A stretch of DNA of 62,293 bases from Dehalococcoidia bacterium (GTDB lineage: Bacteria; Chloroflexota; Dehalococcoidia; GIF9; UBA5629). Numbering within the stretch: the stretch's first letter is position 1; each line of letters opens with the position of its first letter. Positions 52,963 through 60,360 of this stretch are shown here, one piece after another. A model generated the notes under the pieces. The model was given only the letters and a program-made list of their open reading frames with translations, searched no databases and was not told the DNA's origin. The translations under genes were made by a program, and so were the position numbers. The stretch is from NCBI GenBank assembly GCA_016930155.1, contig JAFGHL010000074.1:1-62293 (forward strand), given 5' to 3'.

Positions 52963-54120
52963 ATGAATGAAGTAGTAGTAATGGGAGTGGGCACTCTTCG
53001 TTTCGGCAGGTGGCCGAATAAGTCTGTTATGGAGATGGCCGAGGTGCCCATTGAGGCTGCGCTTAAGGACTCGGGCATCCCGTTCAAGGACATTCAGGCT
53101 GCATACATAGGCAGTGAACTGGGGCATTTCCCGGATGCCAGGATGATCGTACAGAATTTCGGTTGGACCGGCATTCCCATCAGCCAGATGCAACAGGCCT
53201 GCGCCAGCGGATCGGCCGCATTCAGGGAGGCCTTTTACTCCGTAGCCTCGGGCAGGTATGACGTAGTCCTGGTGGCAGGCTACGAAAAAATGGGGAAGGG
53301 GCTGATCCCGGGCGGCGTACCCGAGCAGGACAAGGAGTACCATCTCCATTATATGGGGCTCGATGTAACGCCGGCCCGTATCGCCATGGCCATTAAAAGA
53401 AGAATGCTTACCTACGGCGATACTCTTGAGATGCTGGCGGCCGAGGCAGCCCAGTGCTTTGAGTACGGGCCGCTTAACCAGTATGCGCACAACCAGAAAA
53501 GATACACCATGGCCGATGTGCTGGAGTCGCCCATGATCTGCTCTCCGCTTACTCTCCTGATGAGTTGCCCTATCAGCGATGGGGCGGCGGCGGCCATCAT
53601 CTGCAGCAAGAAAAAAGCCAGGCAGTTCGGAGCGGGCAGGGCTATCACCGTTGCTGTGAGTGTTGCCGGTACGCCGGATTATAACGATCTGGTGGGCGGG
53701 CCCGGACCGCACATCGGCGGCGACTTCAAGGGAGGCAAACTGACCAGCAGGGTGAGCAAGGAAGCATACGAGAAGAGCGGTATAGGGCCACGAGATATCA
53801 AGGTCGTCCAGTGCCATGCGCCTTTCGCCGGCGGTGGCGCAATCTGCATTGAGGCGCTTGGCTACTGCGAAGAAGGTGAAGGAGGGAAATGGTTCCTGGA
53901 AGGTAAAACCAGGATTGACGGTCAGGTAGCCGTCAATACCGACGGCGGCCTGATAGCCAGGGGACATCCCCTGGGAGCCACCGGAGTCGCCGAGATTGGC
54001 GAGCTCGTCCGCCAGTTGAGAGGCGAAGGCGGCGCCCTGCAGATACCAAACAATCCCAAAGTAGCCATGGCACACAATACGGGACTGGGCTGCATAAACC
54101 TTCACATCCTCAAGAAGTAG
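52963..54120 (+). CDS. Thiolase-superfamily protein (lipid-transfer/Ltp2-like)
   Basis: 385 residues from ATG at 52963 behind GGAGGAAA; the open frame begins earlier with TTG. Nucleophile QQACASGSAAF, His in GGLIARGHPLGATG. The HDCF/NEAF position reads CHAPF, and the end has HNTGLGC instead of CxGGG. With the DUF35 partner it may be a retro-aldolase or acyltransferase rather than a standard thiolase. Confidence 0.82.
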   Translation: MNEVVVMGVGTLRFGRWPNKSVMEMAEVPIEAALKDSGIPFKDIQAAYIGSELGHFPDARMIVQNFGWTGIPISQMQQACASGSAAFREAFYSVASGRYDVVLVAGYEKMGKGLIPGGVPEQDKEYHLHYMGLDVTPARIAMAIKRRMLTYGDTLEMLAAEAAQCFEYGPLNQYAHNQKRYTMADVLESPMICSPLTLLMSCPISDGAAAAIICSKKKARQFGAGRAITVAVSVAGTPDYNDLVGGPGPHIGGDFKGGKLTSRVSKEAYEKSGIGPRDIKVVQCHAPFAGGGAICIEALGYCEEGEGGKWFLEGKTRIDGQVAVNTDGGLIARGHPLGATGVAEIGELVRQLRGEGGALQIPNNPKVAMAHNTGLGCINLHILKK

Positions 54121-54171
54121 TAGCTGTATTTCGGGGATTGTGCCGGCAGCAGTGTACCAGCATAGGGCTGG

Positions 54172-54187
54172 ATATCTTATAAGATAT
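54172..54187. promoter_or_regulatory. 16-bp perfect palindrome before the fused CoA-transferase
   Basis: ATATCTTATAAGATAT, 26 bases before the ATG at 54213. It could be an operator or part of an internal promoter. It ends in ATATAAC, only weakly like the GntR motif. Confidence 0.3.
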
Positions 54188-54212
54188 AACGTTTAAGTAA
54201 ATTAATAAAGGG

Positions 54213-55961
54213 ATGAAAAACGAGGAATATTTCAGCAAGCTGTTCGCCTCCGAGCCGTCAAGCAGGCCGGACAAGGTCACCAATCTGGGCGAGGCGATAG
54301 GGAAAAACCTGAATCCGGGCATGTCCGTTTTCCTGGGCTGGAACGCCAATGCGGCGGTCTGCGAGATAATGAGGCGGTATCAAGGCGGCAAACCGGGCTT
54401 CACTCTGGTCATGTCTCTTACCTGGGACCTTTCCCTGAACCTGGTGCACGGTGGTCTGATCAAGAGAATCATATCTGGGGGATGCTCATATCCCGCCCCC
54501 GGCCCGGCGCCCAGCCACGTAATACAGAGGGCCTATCGCGAAGGCAAGGTGGAGATCGAAAACTGGACTCTCTATTCCATGCAGCAGAGGCTGATGGCGG
54601 GTGCGCTGGGAGTTGGTTTCATGCCCACCAGGTCCATCGCCGGAAGCGATATGGCGATGGAAAACAGGGCATGCTTTAAGGAGATTGCAGATCCCTTTGA
54701 CAGCAGCAGGAAAATTGGAGCGGTAAAAGCCTTGAATACCGACATCGCCATCGTCCACGCACTGGCTGCTGACAGATACGGCAATACCATCATGTCTCCC
54801 GTTTCGCAGGACACTTTGTGGGGTCCCAGGTCGGCAAGGGGTGGAGTGATTGTGACGGCCGAAAAAATAGTCGGCCCGGAATTCATACGACGTCATGCCC
54901 ATCTGGTCAGCATTCCGGGATACCTGGTCAGGGCGGTTTCGCTGTGTCCGCTGGGAGCTCATCCGGAAGGTCATTTCTCCTGCATCGAGGGAGTTGACAG
55001 CTACGGCGAAGACTACGACTTCATGCTCGAGCAGAAGAAAGTCAGCAGAGAACCTGATCTGCTGAATGACTGGTTGAAACAGTGGATATACGATGTACGG
55101 GATCATGAGGAATACACTGGCCGAATCGGCTTTGAACGCATCTTCAGCCTTAAACATAAGATCAATACGACGCAATGGGAAAATGATTTAAATTCATGCG
55201 CTTGTGACAGGCAAGCGGGCCGTACGGAGAAGATGATTATCGCCGCGTCGCGGGTGATCGCTGAAAGGGTAAAAGAGGCCGGATACAAGGTACTGCTGGC
55301 AGGAATCGGGATACCGGGACTCGCCTCTTGGATAGCCTACTATCGGCTCAAGCAGGAGGGTGTTGAAATAAAGCTAATCCTGGGTTCGGGCGTGTTTGGA
55401 TATCAGCCCGGGCCGGGGGACCCGAATTCAGTGAGCGTCCGCCATGTGCCTTCCGCGGAGATGCTGATTGACACGGGCGAGATGTACGGGTTCATTATTT
55501 CAGGTGAGGGCGCCAGTTGTCTCAGCATCGTTGGAACTGCTCAAATCGATGAAAAAGGGAATATCAACACCACCCGGGTGGGCGCGGACACATATATCAG
55601 CGGTTCGGGTGGAAACAACGACAATACCAGCGGCGCCTCGGAGGTGATGGTAGTCATGGCACAATCAAAGAAACGCTGCGTCGAGCGGTTGGACTACCTG
55701 ACCTCAGCCGGCGACAAAGTCAGCACTCTAATTACAGATATGGGAGTTTTTCGCAAAGGCTCCGACGGCCGTTTTATTCTGACCGACTGCATACCTGCAG
55801 CGGATAGTAAAGATCCGGCAGGTATACTGGCAGAGATTCAGGATAAATGCGGCTGGAAAATCAAAGCAGATCCAGCGTTGACCGCCATAGGCTCTTTTGA
55901 TGAGCGTGACCTTGCTTTATTGAGGATGTTCGATCCGCACGGACACGTATCGGGAGGATAG
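54213..55961 (+). CDS. Family I CoA-transferase, fused alpha and beta subunits
   Basis: 582 residues. The first half is the alpha domain (LGEAIGKNLNPGMSVFLGW, GGCSYPAPGPAPSHVIQ, IVHALAADRYGN); the second half, from about residue 340, is the beta domain (MIIAASRVIAERVKEAGYKV, GIGIPGLASWIAYY). FIISGEGASCLS holds a Glu that may be the catalytic residue forming the glutamyl-CoA, which in the family lies in the beta half. Glutaconate/acetate-type enzymes are usually two genes; here they are one chain. Substrate unknown. Confidence 0.8.
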   Translation: MKNEEYFSKLFASEPSSRPDKVTNLGEAIGKNLNPGMSVFLGWNANAAVCEIMRRYQGGKPGFTLVMSLTWDLSLNLVHGGLIKRIISGGCSYPAPGPAPSHVIQRAYREGKVEIENWTLYSMQQRLMAGALGVGFMPTRSIAGSDMAMENRACFKEIADPFDSSRKIGAVKALNTDIAIVHALAADRYGNTIMSPVSQDTLWGPRSARGGVIVTAEKIVGPEFIRRHAHLVSIPGYLVRAVSLCPLGAHPEGHFSCIEGVDSYGEDYDFMLEQKKVSREPDLLNDWLKQWIYDVRDHEEYTGRIGFERIFSLKHKINTTQWENDLNSCACDRQAGRTEKMIIAASRVIAERVKEAGYKVLLAGIGIPGLASWIAYYRLKQEGVEIKLILGSGVFGYQPGPGDPNSVSVRHVPSAEMLIDTGEMYGFIISGEGASCLSIVGTAQIDEKGNINTTRVGADTYISGSGGNNDNTSGASEVMVVMAQSKKRCVERLDYLTSAGDKVSTLITDMGVFRKGSDGRFILTDCIPAADSKDPAGILAEIQDKCGWKIKADPALTAIGSFDERDLALLRMFDPHGHVSGG

Positions 55962-55997
55962 GCGCCTGCAGCAGAGGACACCGGAGGTTATGCGCAC

Positions 55998-56993
55998 TTG
56001 AGAAACGAGAGTATCCGTGGTATCCAATCCGGTGACGATCTTGCGCTGGCCAGGCTTATCAGCTTGGTCGAAAGAGGCGGCGCGCATGTTCCCGAGATCA
56101 TGAGAACGCTGGCCGCGCAGGCCGGCAGGGCATATCGAATAGGAGTCACCGGCCCTCCCGGGGCCGGGAAAAGCACGCTGATCAGCGGCCTTACAACGCT
56201 TTTGAGGGAGAAGGGTTTCAGTGTGGCGGTACTGGCCGTAGACCCGACCAGCCCTTTCAGGGGAGGAGCCATACTGGGTGACCGTGTGCGGATGCAGAAG
56301 CATTATACCGATGAGGGTGTATTCATTCGCAGCCTGGCTACCAGGGGCGTAAAGGGAGGATTAACCGGCACGATCGGTGAGATTATCGACCTGGTCGACG
56401 CTGCCGGCAAGGACTATATACTGCTTGAGACGGTCGGTGTGGGTCAGGGCGAGTTGGATATAGTGAGCCACGTGGATACGGTTGCTGTTGTTCTGGTGCC
56501 GGGCGCCGGGGACAGTATTCAAATCATGAAGGCCGGAATAATGGAGATCGCCGATATATTCGTAGTCAACAAATCCGACCTGGCCGGCGCCGATGAGCTG
56601 GTCAACAATCTAAATGCAACCATAGATTTAGGCAGGAAACAGGAGCGATGGCGGATTCCGGTTTTAAAGTGCCGCTCGGACCGGAATGATGGCATAAGGG
56701 AGCTGCTGGATCAAGTATTGAAGCACAGGTATTTGCTGGAGAGCCTGGGGTTGCTTGACGAGAGGCGCGGACGGCAGCGTCTGCAGCAGTTCCGGTCCAT
56801 GCTGGAGCAGAAAATACTGGAGGAAATCAGATCGAAGCTACTGGCCGATGATAGGATTAAGGACATTGGTGAAAAAATCGAGAAGGGTGAGATTAGCCCA
56901 TACGTAGCCCTCGGCCGTGTTCTGGAAGCAGGCCTGCCGTTATCTTCCCTTGAAAAAACATGTAATAGAACTGAAAAAAGGAGCAAGAAATGA
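55998..56993 (+). CDS. meaB: MeaB/ArgK GTPase, acyl-CoA mutase chaperone
   Basis: 331 residues. Walker A GPPGAGKSTLISGL, AVDPTSPFRGGAILGDRVRM, ATRGVKGGL and NKSDLAGAD. The G3 protein loads and protects B12-dependent acyl-CoA mutases. Start is TTG at 55998, 10 bases after GGAGG; an ATG at 55990 is out of frame. Its presence links this operon functionally to the split mutase (35554 and 44334). Confidence 0.93.
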   Translation: MRNESIRGIQSGDDLALARLISLVERGGAHVPEIMRTLAAQAGRAYRIGVTGPPGAGKSTLISGLTTLLREKGFSVAVLAVDPTSPFRGGAILGDRVRMQKHYTDEGVFIRSLATRGVKGGLTGTIGEIIDLVDAAGKDYILLETVGVGQGELDIVSHVDTVAVVLVPGAGDSIQIMKAGIMEIADIFVVNKSDLAGADELVNNLNATIDLGRKQERWRIPVLKCRSDRNDGIRELLDQVLKHRYLLESLGLLDERRGRQRLQQFRSMLEQKILEEIRSKLLADDRIKDIGEKIEKGEISPYVALGRVLEAGLPLSSLEKTCNRTEKRSKK

Positions 56994-57763
56994 GCGCTGA
57001 GCTAATAATCGAGCGTAAGGACTTTATCAGCACAGTCACCATCAACAGGCCCGACAAGAGAAACGCGCTCAATTACGAGGTTCTGAGCGGTATTACCAGC
57101 GGTCTGAGCGAAGTGGTAAAAGAGGGCAAGACCAGGGCTATCATCCTGACGGGTGCGGGTGAGATGGCCTTCAGTGCAGGTATGGACCTCATCTTCGTCA
57201 ACACCGAGAGAGAGTTGGCCGACAGGACGCTGGCGGATGCATTAAACAGCCTGGTCAACTGTCCTATCCCCATCATAGCCAGGATACATGCGGACGCACT
57301 GGGCGCGGGCTGCGATCTTACTACAACCTGCGATTTCAGAATAGCCTCCGACAATGCCAGAATGGGAATCCCGCCGGTGAAGTTCGGCTGGGTTTACTAT
57401 CCTCAGTCCATCCAGCGCCTGATAAATTTAATCGGTCTGGCATATACCAAGGAGCTGTTTTTAACCGCGCGGTTCATGCCGGCTGCAAAGGCCAGGGAGA
57501 TCGGCCTGCTCCATTCAGTGGTGTCCCTCGCCGAGCTGGATGCGACGGTGAACGGTCTGGCGCAGGATCTGGCTGAGATGGCGCCACTGGCCGTACAGGG
57601 TACAAAGTACGTAATCAATCAGATTCTCCATTACCAGAAGCTTGACAGCGCCGTAGAGCAGGAGATCGACCGGCTGATCTGGAGATGCTACCAGTCGGAA
57701 GATGCTGTGGAGGGCAACCGGGCGTTCAAAGAGAAGAGGAAGCCCGATTTCAAGGGTAGATAG
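56990..57763 (+). CDS. Crotonase-superfamily protein (enoyl-CoA hydratase/isomerase-like) with altered catalytic acids
   Basis: 257 residues overlapping meaB by four bases. VTINRPDKRNALNYEV, GAGEMAFSAGMDL (oxyanion hole) and DALGAGCDLTTTCDFRIAS. Hydratases have Glu in GGGCEL and in GQPE; here they are Asp (GAGCDL) and Pro (MGIPPVKFG). That argues against simple hydration and for another crotonase reaction (isomerase, hydrolase, decarboxylase). Confidence 0.85.
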   Translation: MSAELIIERKDFISTVTINRPDKRNALNYEVLSGITSGLSEVVKEGKTRAIILTGAGEMAFSAGMDLIFVNTERELADRTLADALNSLVNCPIPIIARIHADALGAGCDLTTTCDFRIASDNARMGIPPVKFGWVYYPQSIQRLINLIGLAYTKELFLTARFMPAAKAREIGLLHSVVSLAELDATVNGLAQDLAEMAPLAVQGTKYVINQILHYQKLDSAVEQEIDRLIWRCYQSEDAVEGNRAFKEKRKPDFKGR

Positions 57764-57776
57764 CTGTAGAAGCCGG

Positions 57777-58544
57777 CTATCTGCCGTATCCGTGCCACCC
57801 ACCGTCGCTGGTCACGCCGGCATCAGCGGCTATGACAGCGCCTGTGATGTAGCGAGACTTGTCGGAGACCAGGAAATAAGCAAGCTCAGCTATATCCTCA
57901 ACCATCATAGGCACGTGCATGGGGATGTTTTTGAGGAACAGCTCGATATTTCGGTCGCCCTGGTCGGAAGCCATCTGTGTCTGAACATAGCCCGGCGCGA
58001 TGCAGTTCACCCTAATCATATAGCCGGCCAGCTCGCGGGCAAGAATGTGCGTGAACATGTTAACAGCCGCTTTCATCGGTCCATATACTATGCAGGGCAA
58101 CGATATAAGTCCGTGTACGGAAGAGATATTGATAATACAGCCGCTCTTGCGCGGCTTCATTTCCATGGCAGCCCTGCGGCTGCAGTAGTAAACCCCTTTG
58201 AAATCCGTGTTGATTATGTTGTCAAGGTAGGCCAGGTCCAGCTCGGTGATGGGGTTGGTCGGCTGCGCAACGCCCGCGTTATTGACCAGTATATCGATCT
58301 TCCTGAACCTCTCGATCACTTTATCGAAGGCCGATTCTACATCTTGCAGTAATCCGACGTCCGTTTTGATGGCAAGCCCGTTGCCGCCGAGCGCTTCTAT
58401 CTCACCCACAGTCTGTTCAAGCTTGTCATATCCACGCCCCAGCACCGCGACATCTATGCCGTTTTTAGCGAAATGCAGGGCGATGCCTTTCCCGATGCCC
58501 CTCCCTCCACCTGTAATGATCGCGACCCTGTTTGAATTTTCCAT
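57777..58544 (-). CDS. Short-chain dehydrogenase/reductase
   Basis: 255 residues, similar to the tandem pair at 38597/39448 (TGGGRGIGKGIALHFAKNGID). Catalytic Ser in ISSVHG and Tyr/Lys in VYGPMKAA are intact. Starts behind AGGAGG. Its promoter carries the same TGTTATA motif as those genes. Convergent with the crotonase gene, 13 bases apart. Confidence 0.88.
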   Translation of the reverse strand: MENSNRVAIITGGGRGIGKGIALHFAKNGIDVAVLGRGYDKLEQTVGEIEALGGNGLAIKTDVGLLQDVESAFDKVIERFRKIDILVNNAGVAQPTNPITELDLAYLDNIINTDFKGVYYCSRRAAMEMKPRKSGCIINISSVHGLISLPCIVYGPMKAAVNMFTHILARELAGYMIRVNCIAPGYVQTQMASDQGDRNIELFLKNIPMHVPMMVEDIAELAYFLVSDKSRYITGAVIAADAGVTSDGGWHGYGR

Positions 58545-58575
58545 TGCTCTCGCCTCCTGTGATTAAGGTAATAAT

Positions 58576-58594
58576 AATATAACAATATTATAAA
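58576..58594. promoter_or_regulatory. GntR-motif site over the SDR promoter
   Basis: AATATAACAATATTATAAA; on the minus strand ATAATATTGTTATATT, matching the TGTTATA core of the other four sites. It overlaps the -10 of the promoter at 58585-58613. Confidence 0.6.
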
Positions 58595-58613
58595 TATTGA
58601 GGCTGGATGTCAA
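58585..58613 (-). promoter_or_regulatory. Promoter of the SDR gene at 57777-58544
   Basis: On the minus strand TTGACA (58613-58608), 17 bases, TAATAT (58590-58585). Start site near 58578, about 34 bases before the ATG. Confidence 0.75.
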
Positions 58614-58632
58614 CTGTAACGTGCGCGGCTTA

Positions 58633-58690
58633 AACTGAAGGCGCGTCCCTACGGGGTATGATGCAGGGGCGGGTTTTCAAACCCGCCCGC
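58633..58690. repeat. Rearranged copy of the dispersed repeat inside the flavoprotein 3' end
   Basis: A half unit (AACTGAAGGCGCGTCCCTAC, 58633-58652) is followed by the full inner hairpin AGGGGCGGGTTTTC/AAACCCGCCCG (58664-58689). On the minus strand this encodes the last residues GGFENPPLHHTP and the TAG stop of the flavoprotein. Confidence 0.7.
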
Positions 58691-59218
58691 TTTTAAAGCC
58701 AGATACAGTTTCTGCAACTGCTCGACAATGCCCTCGATTTTGCTGACTTCGCGCGGCTTTTTAGCCAGGGCCGTAACGCTGCCCGCCCAGTTCATGCCGC
58801 AGACGGCTGCGTAGGTTTTAAGGTTATCGATGGCCGTGCCGATGCCCTCTTCGGCCACAGCTATGCCGGCGAAGCGTTTATCTTCAAGCCCGGGCCAGAT
58901 GGGGCAGGTCCTGTCCATAAAGTTCTTCAACAGCCCTGAGACCATCTCGAAATAGACGGGCGTGCCGAATACGACGGCATCTGCCTGTAAAAGCTTGGGA
59001 TATATGCCCTGCATGTCGTCCTTGATAGCGCAGAGGCCTTTCCTATTTTTGCCGCCGGCTTCGCAGGTCAGGCAGCCGTTGCACATCCTCACGTCGAGCT
59101 TGCGCAGCAGCAGGAGCTCCGCTTCCGCGCCTTCCGCCACCGCCAGGCCGTGCAGATGTTTGAGCATCCACTCGGTATTGCCGCTCCTGGGCGAGCCGCA
59201 CACGATTATTAATTTCAT
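58649..59218 (-). CDS. Flavodoxin-fold NAD(P)H FMN reductase / iron-sulfur flavoprotein
   Basis: 189 residues. CGSPRSGNTEWMLKHL is the FMN phosphate loop, CNGCLTCE and the later C (GLCAIKDDM) form the Cys set of the iron-sulfur flavoprotein group, and VVFGTPVYFEMVSGLLKNFMDRT is the conserved flavodoxin stretch. The C-terminus from GGFENPP on is repeat-derived and probably not part of the fold. No clear ribosome-binding site; the repeat at 59230 lies right before it. Confidence 0.83.
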   Translation of the reverse strand: MKLIIVCGSPRSGNTEWMLKHLHGLAVAEGAEAELLLLRKLDVRMCNGCLTCEAGGKNRKGLCAIKDDMQGIYPKLLQADAVVFGTPVYFEMVSGLLKNFMDRTCPIWPGLEDKRFAGIAVAEEGIGTAIDNLKTYAAVCGMNWAGSVTALAKKPREVSKIEGIVEQLQKLYLALKAGGFENPPLHHTP

Positions 59219-59229
59219 ATTCCCAAACC

Positions 59230-59287
59230 GTAGGGGCGGGTTTTCAAGCCCGCCCGGTATCGGGCGCAGTTAAAGCAACGCCCCTAC
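59230..59287. repeat. Dispersed palindromic repeat, full copy 3
   Basis: 58 bp, ends GTAGGGGCG and CGCCCCTAC, inner GGGCGGGTTTTCAAGCCCGC. Almost the same as 6413-6469, including the GCGCAGTTAAAGCAACG part. It supplies the hisI TAG stop (59284-59286, minus strand). Confidence 0.85.
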
Positions 59288-59604
59288 TCTAAATCCTCTG
59301 CGCTGAATCCCGTGAAAAAGCAGCTACGTTTGCCCGTGTGGCAGGTGGGCCCGGCCGGCTCGGCCTTTACCAGCAATGTGTCCGAGTCGCAGTCTTTGGA
59401 TATGGATATCACTTTCAGCACGTTGCCCGATGTGCCGCCCTTGTGCCAGAGCTCCTGTCGGCTGCGGCTGAAGAAGACCATCTCGCCCTTCTGCAGCGTC
59501 AGCTTGAGCGATTCTTTGCTGGCGTAGCCCAGCATGAGCACCGTGCCGTCCTTAACGTCCTGCACGATAACCGGTATAAGTCCCTTTTCGTCGAATTTCA
59601 ACAT
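59284..59604 (-). CDS. hisI: Phosphoribosyl-AMP cyclohydrolase (HisI)
   Basis: 106 residues, the single-domain HisI without the HisE part. Zinc and active-site motifs: [37 protein letters not shown] and [14 protein letters not shown]. Opens the ring of phosphoribosyl-AMP in histidine synthesis. Downstream of hisA by 41 bases; the stop codon is within a dispersed repeat. Confidence 0.95.
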   Translation of the reverse strand: MLKFDEKGLIPVIVQDVKDGTVLMLGYASKESLKLTLQKGEMVFFSRSRQELWHKGGTSGNVLKVISISKDCDSDTLLVKAEPAGPTCHTGKRSCFFTGFSAEDLE

Positions 59605-59645
59605 AGAAAATGCTCCTGTTTTATAGGCTGCTGTGTGATGCCGGA

Positions 59646-60356
59646 TCAGGATATGGCCAGGGCTTCCTTGAGGTCGATATCGCCCGTATAGAGCGCCTTG
59701 CCGATGATGACGCCCTCCACGCCCAGCGCCGCCAGCTTCCTGATGTGTTCGATGGAGGAGATGCCGCCCGAGGCCACCACCGGTATCTTCAGCTTGCTCA
59801 CCAGCTCGGCCGTTGTCTCATAGTTCGGCTCGGTGAGCGTGCCGTCACGTTTGACGTCCGTGTAGATGATACGCCTGGCGCCGATGGCGGCCATGGCCTG
59901 ACTGAGATCCAGCACGGTCATGGTGGAGATCTTCATCCAGCCGTGTGTGGTCACATATGAATCGCGGGCGTCGATACCGACCACGATTGCCTCTCCGAAC
60001 CGCTTGATAATGCGTTTGGTGAGTTCGATCTGTTCGACGGCCACCGTGCCCAGAATAACCCGTTTTACGCCCAGCTTGATGAGTTGTTCCACCACGTCCA
60101 CCCGTCTGATTCCGCCGCCCAACTCCACCTCGAGGCTGGTGTTTTTCACAATGTCTTCAATGGCCTTAGTATTGCGGACCTCCCCGGCGGCAGCGCCGTC
60201 CAGGTCAACCAGGTGCAGCCTGCCGGCGCCCTGCTCCTGCCACCTGAGTGCCGTGGCTACGGGGTCGACTGAGAACACCGTCTCTTTGCTGTAATCGCCC
60301 TGGTAGAGACGCACGCATTTTCCACCTTTGAGGTCGATAGCCGGTATGATATCCAT
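59646..60356 (-). CDS. hisA: ProFAR isomerase (HisA)
   Basis: 236 residues, a TIM barrel with the two-fold phosphate sites: [19 protein letters not shown] at the start (catalytic Asp8), LELGGGIR-like [11 protein letters not shown], then the second catalytic Asp in YTDVKRDGT and VVASGGISS. Converts ProFAR to PRFAR in histidine synthesis. Starts 4 bases after the CoA-transferase stop, so likely cotranscribed with it. Confidence 0.95.
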   Translation of the reverse strand: MDIIPAIDLKGGKCVRLYQGDYSKETVFSVDPVATALRWQEQGAGRLHLVDLDGAAAGEVRNTKAIEDIVKNTSLEVELGGGIRRVDVVEQLIKLGVKRVILGTVAVEQIELTKRIIKRFGEAIVVGIDARDSYVTTHGWMKISTMTVLDLSQAMAAIGARRIIYTDVKRDGTLTEPNYETTAELVSKLKIPVVASGGISSIEHIRKLAALGVEGVIIGKALYTGDIDLKEALAIS

Positions 60357-60360
60357 GGTA

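Noticed and set aside
52918..54105. 395-residue antisense open frame over the thiolase at 52963
   Set aside because: The plus-strand frame has catalytic thiolase motifs and a ribosome-binding site; the antisense frame has neither.
57758..57783. AGATAGC/GCTATCT hairpin between the convergent crotonase and SDR genes as a terminator
   Set aside because: Seven-base arms with an eleven-base loop and no T run are too weak.
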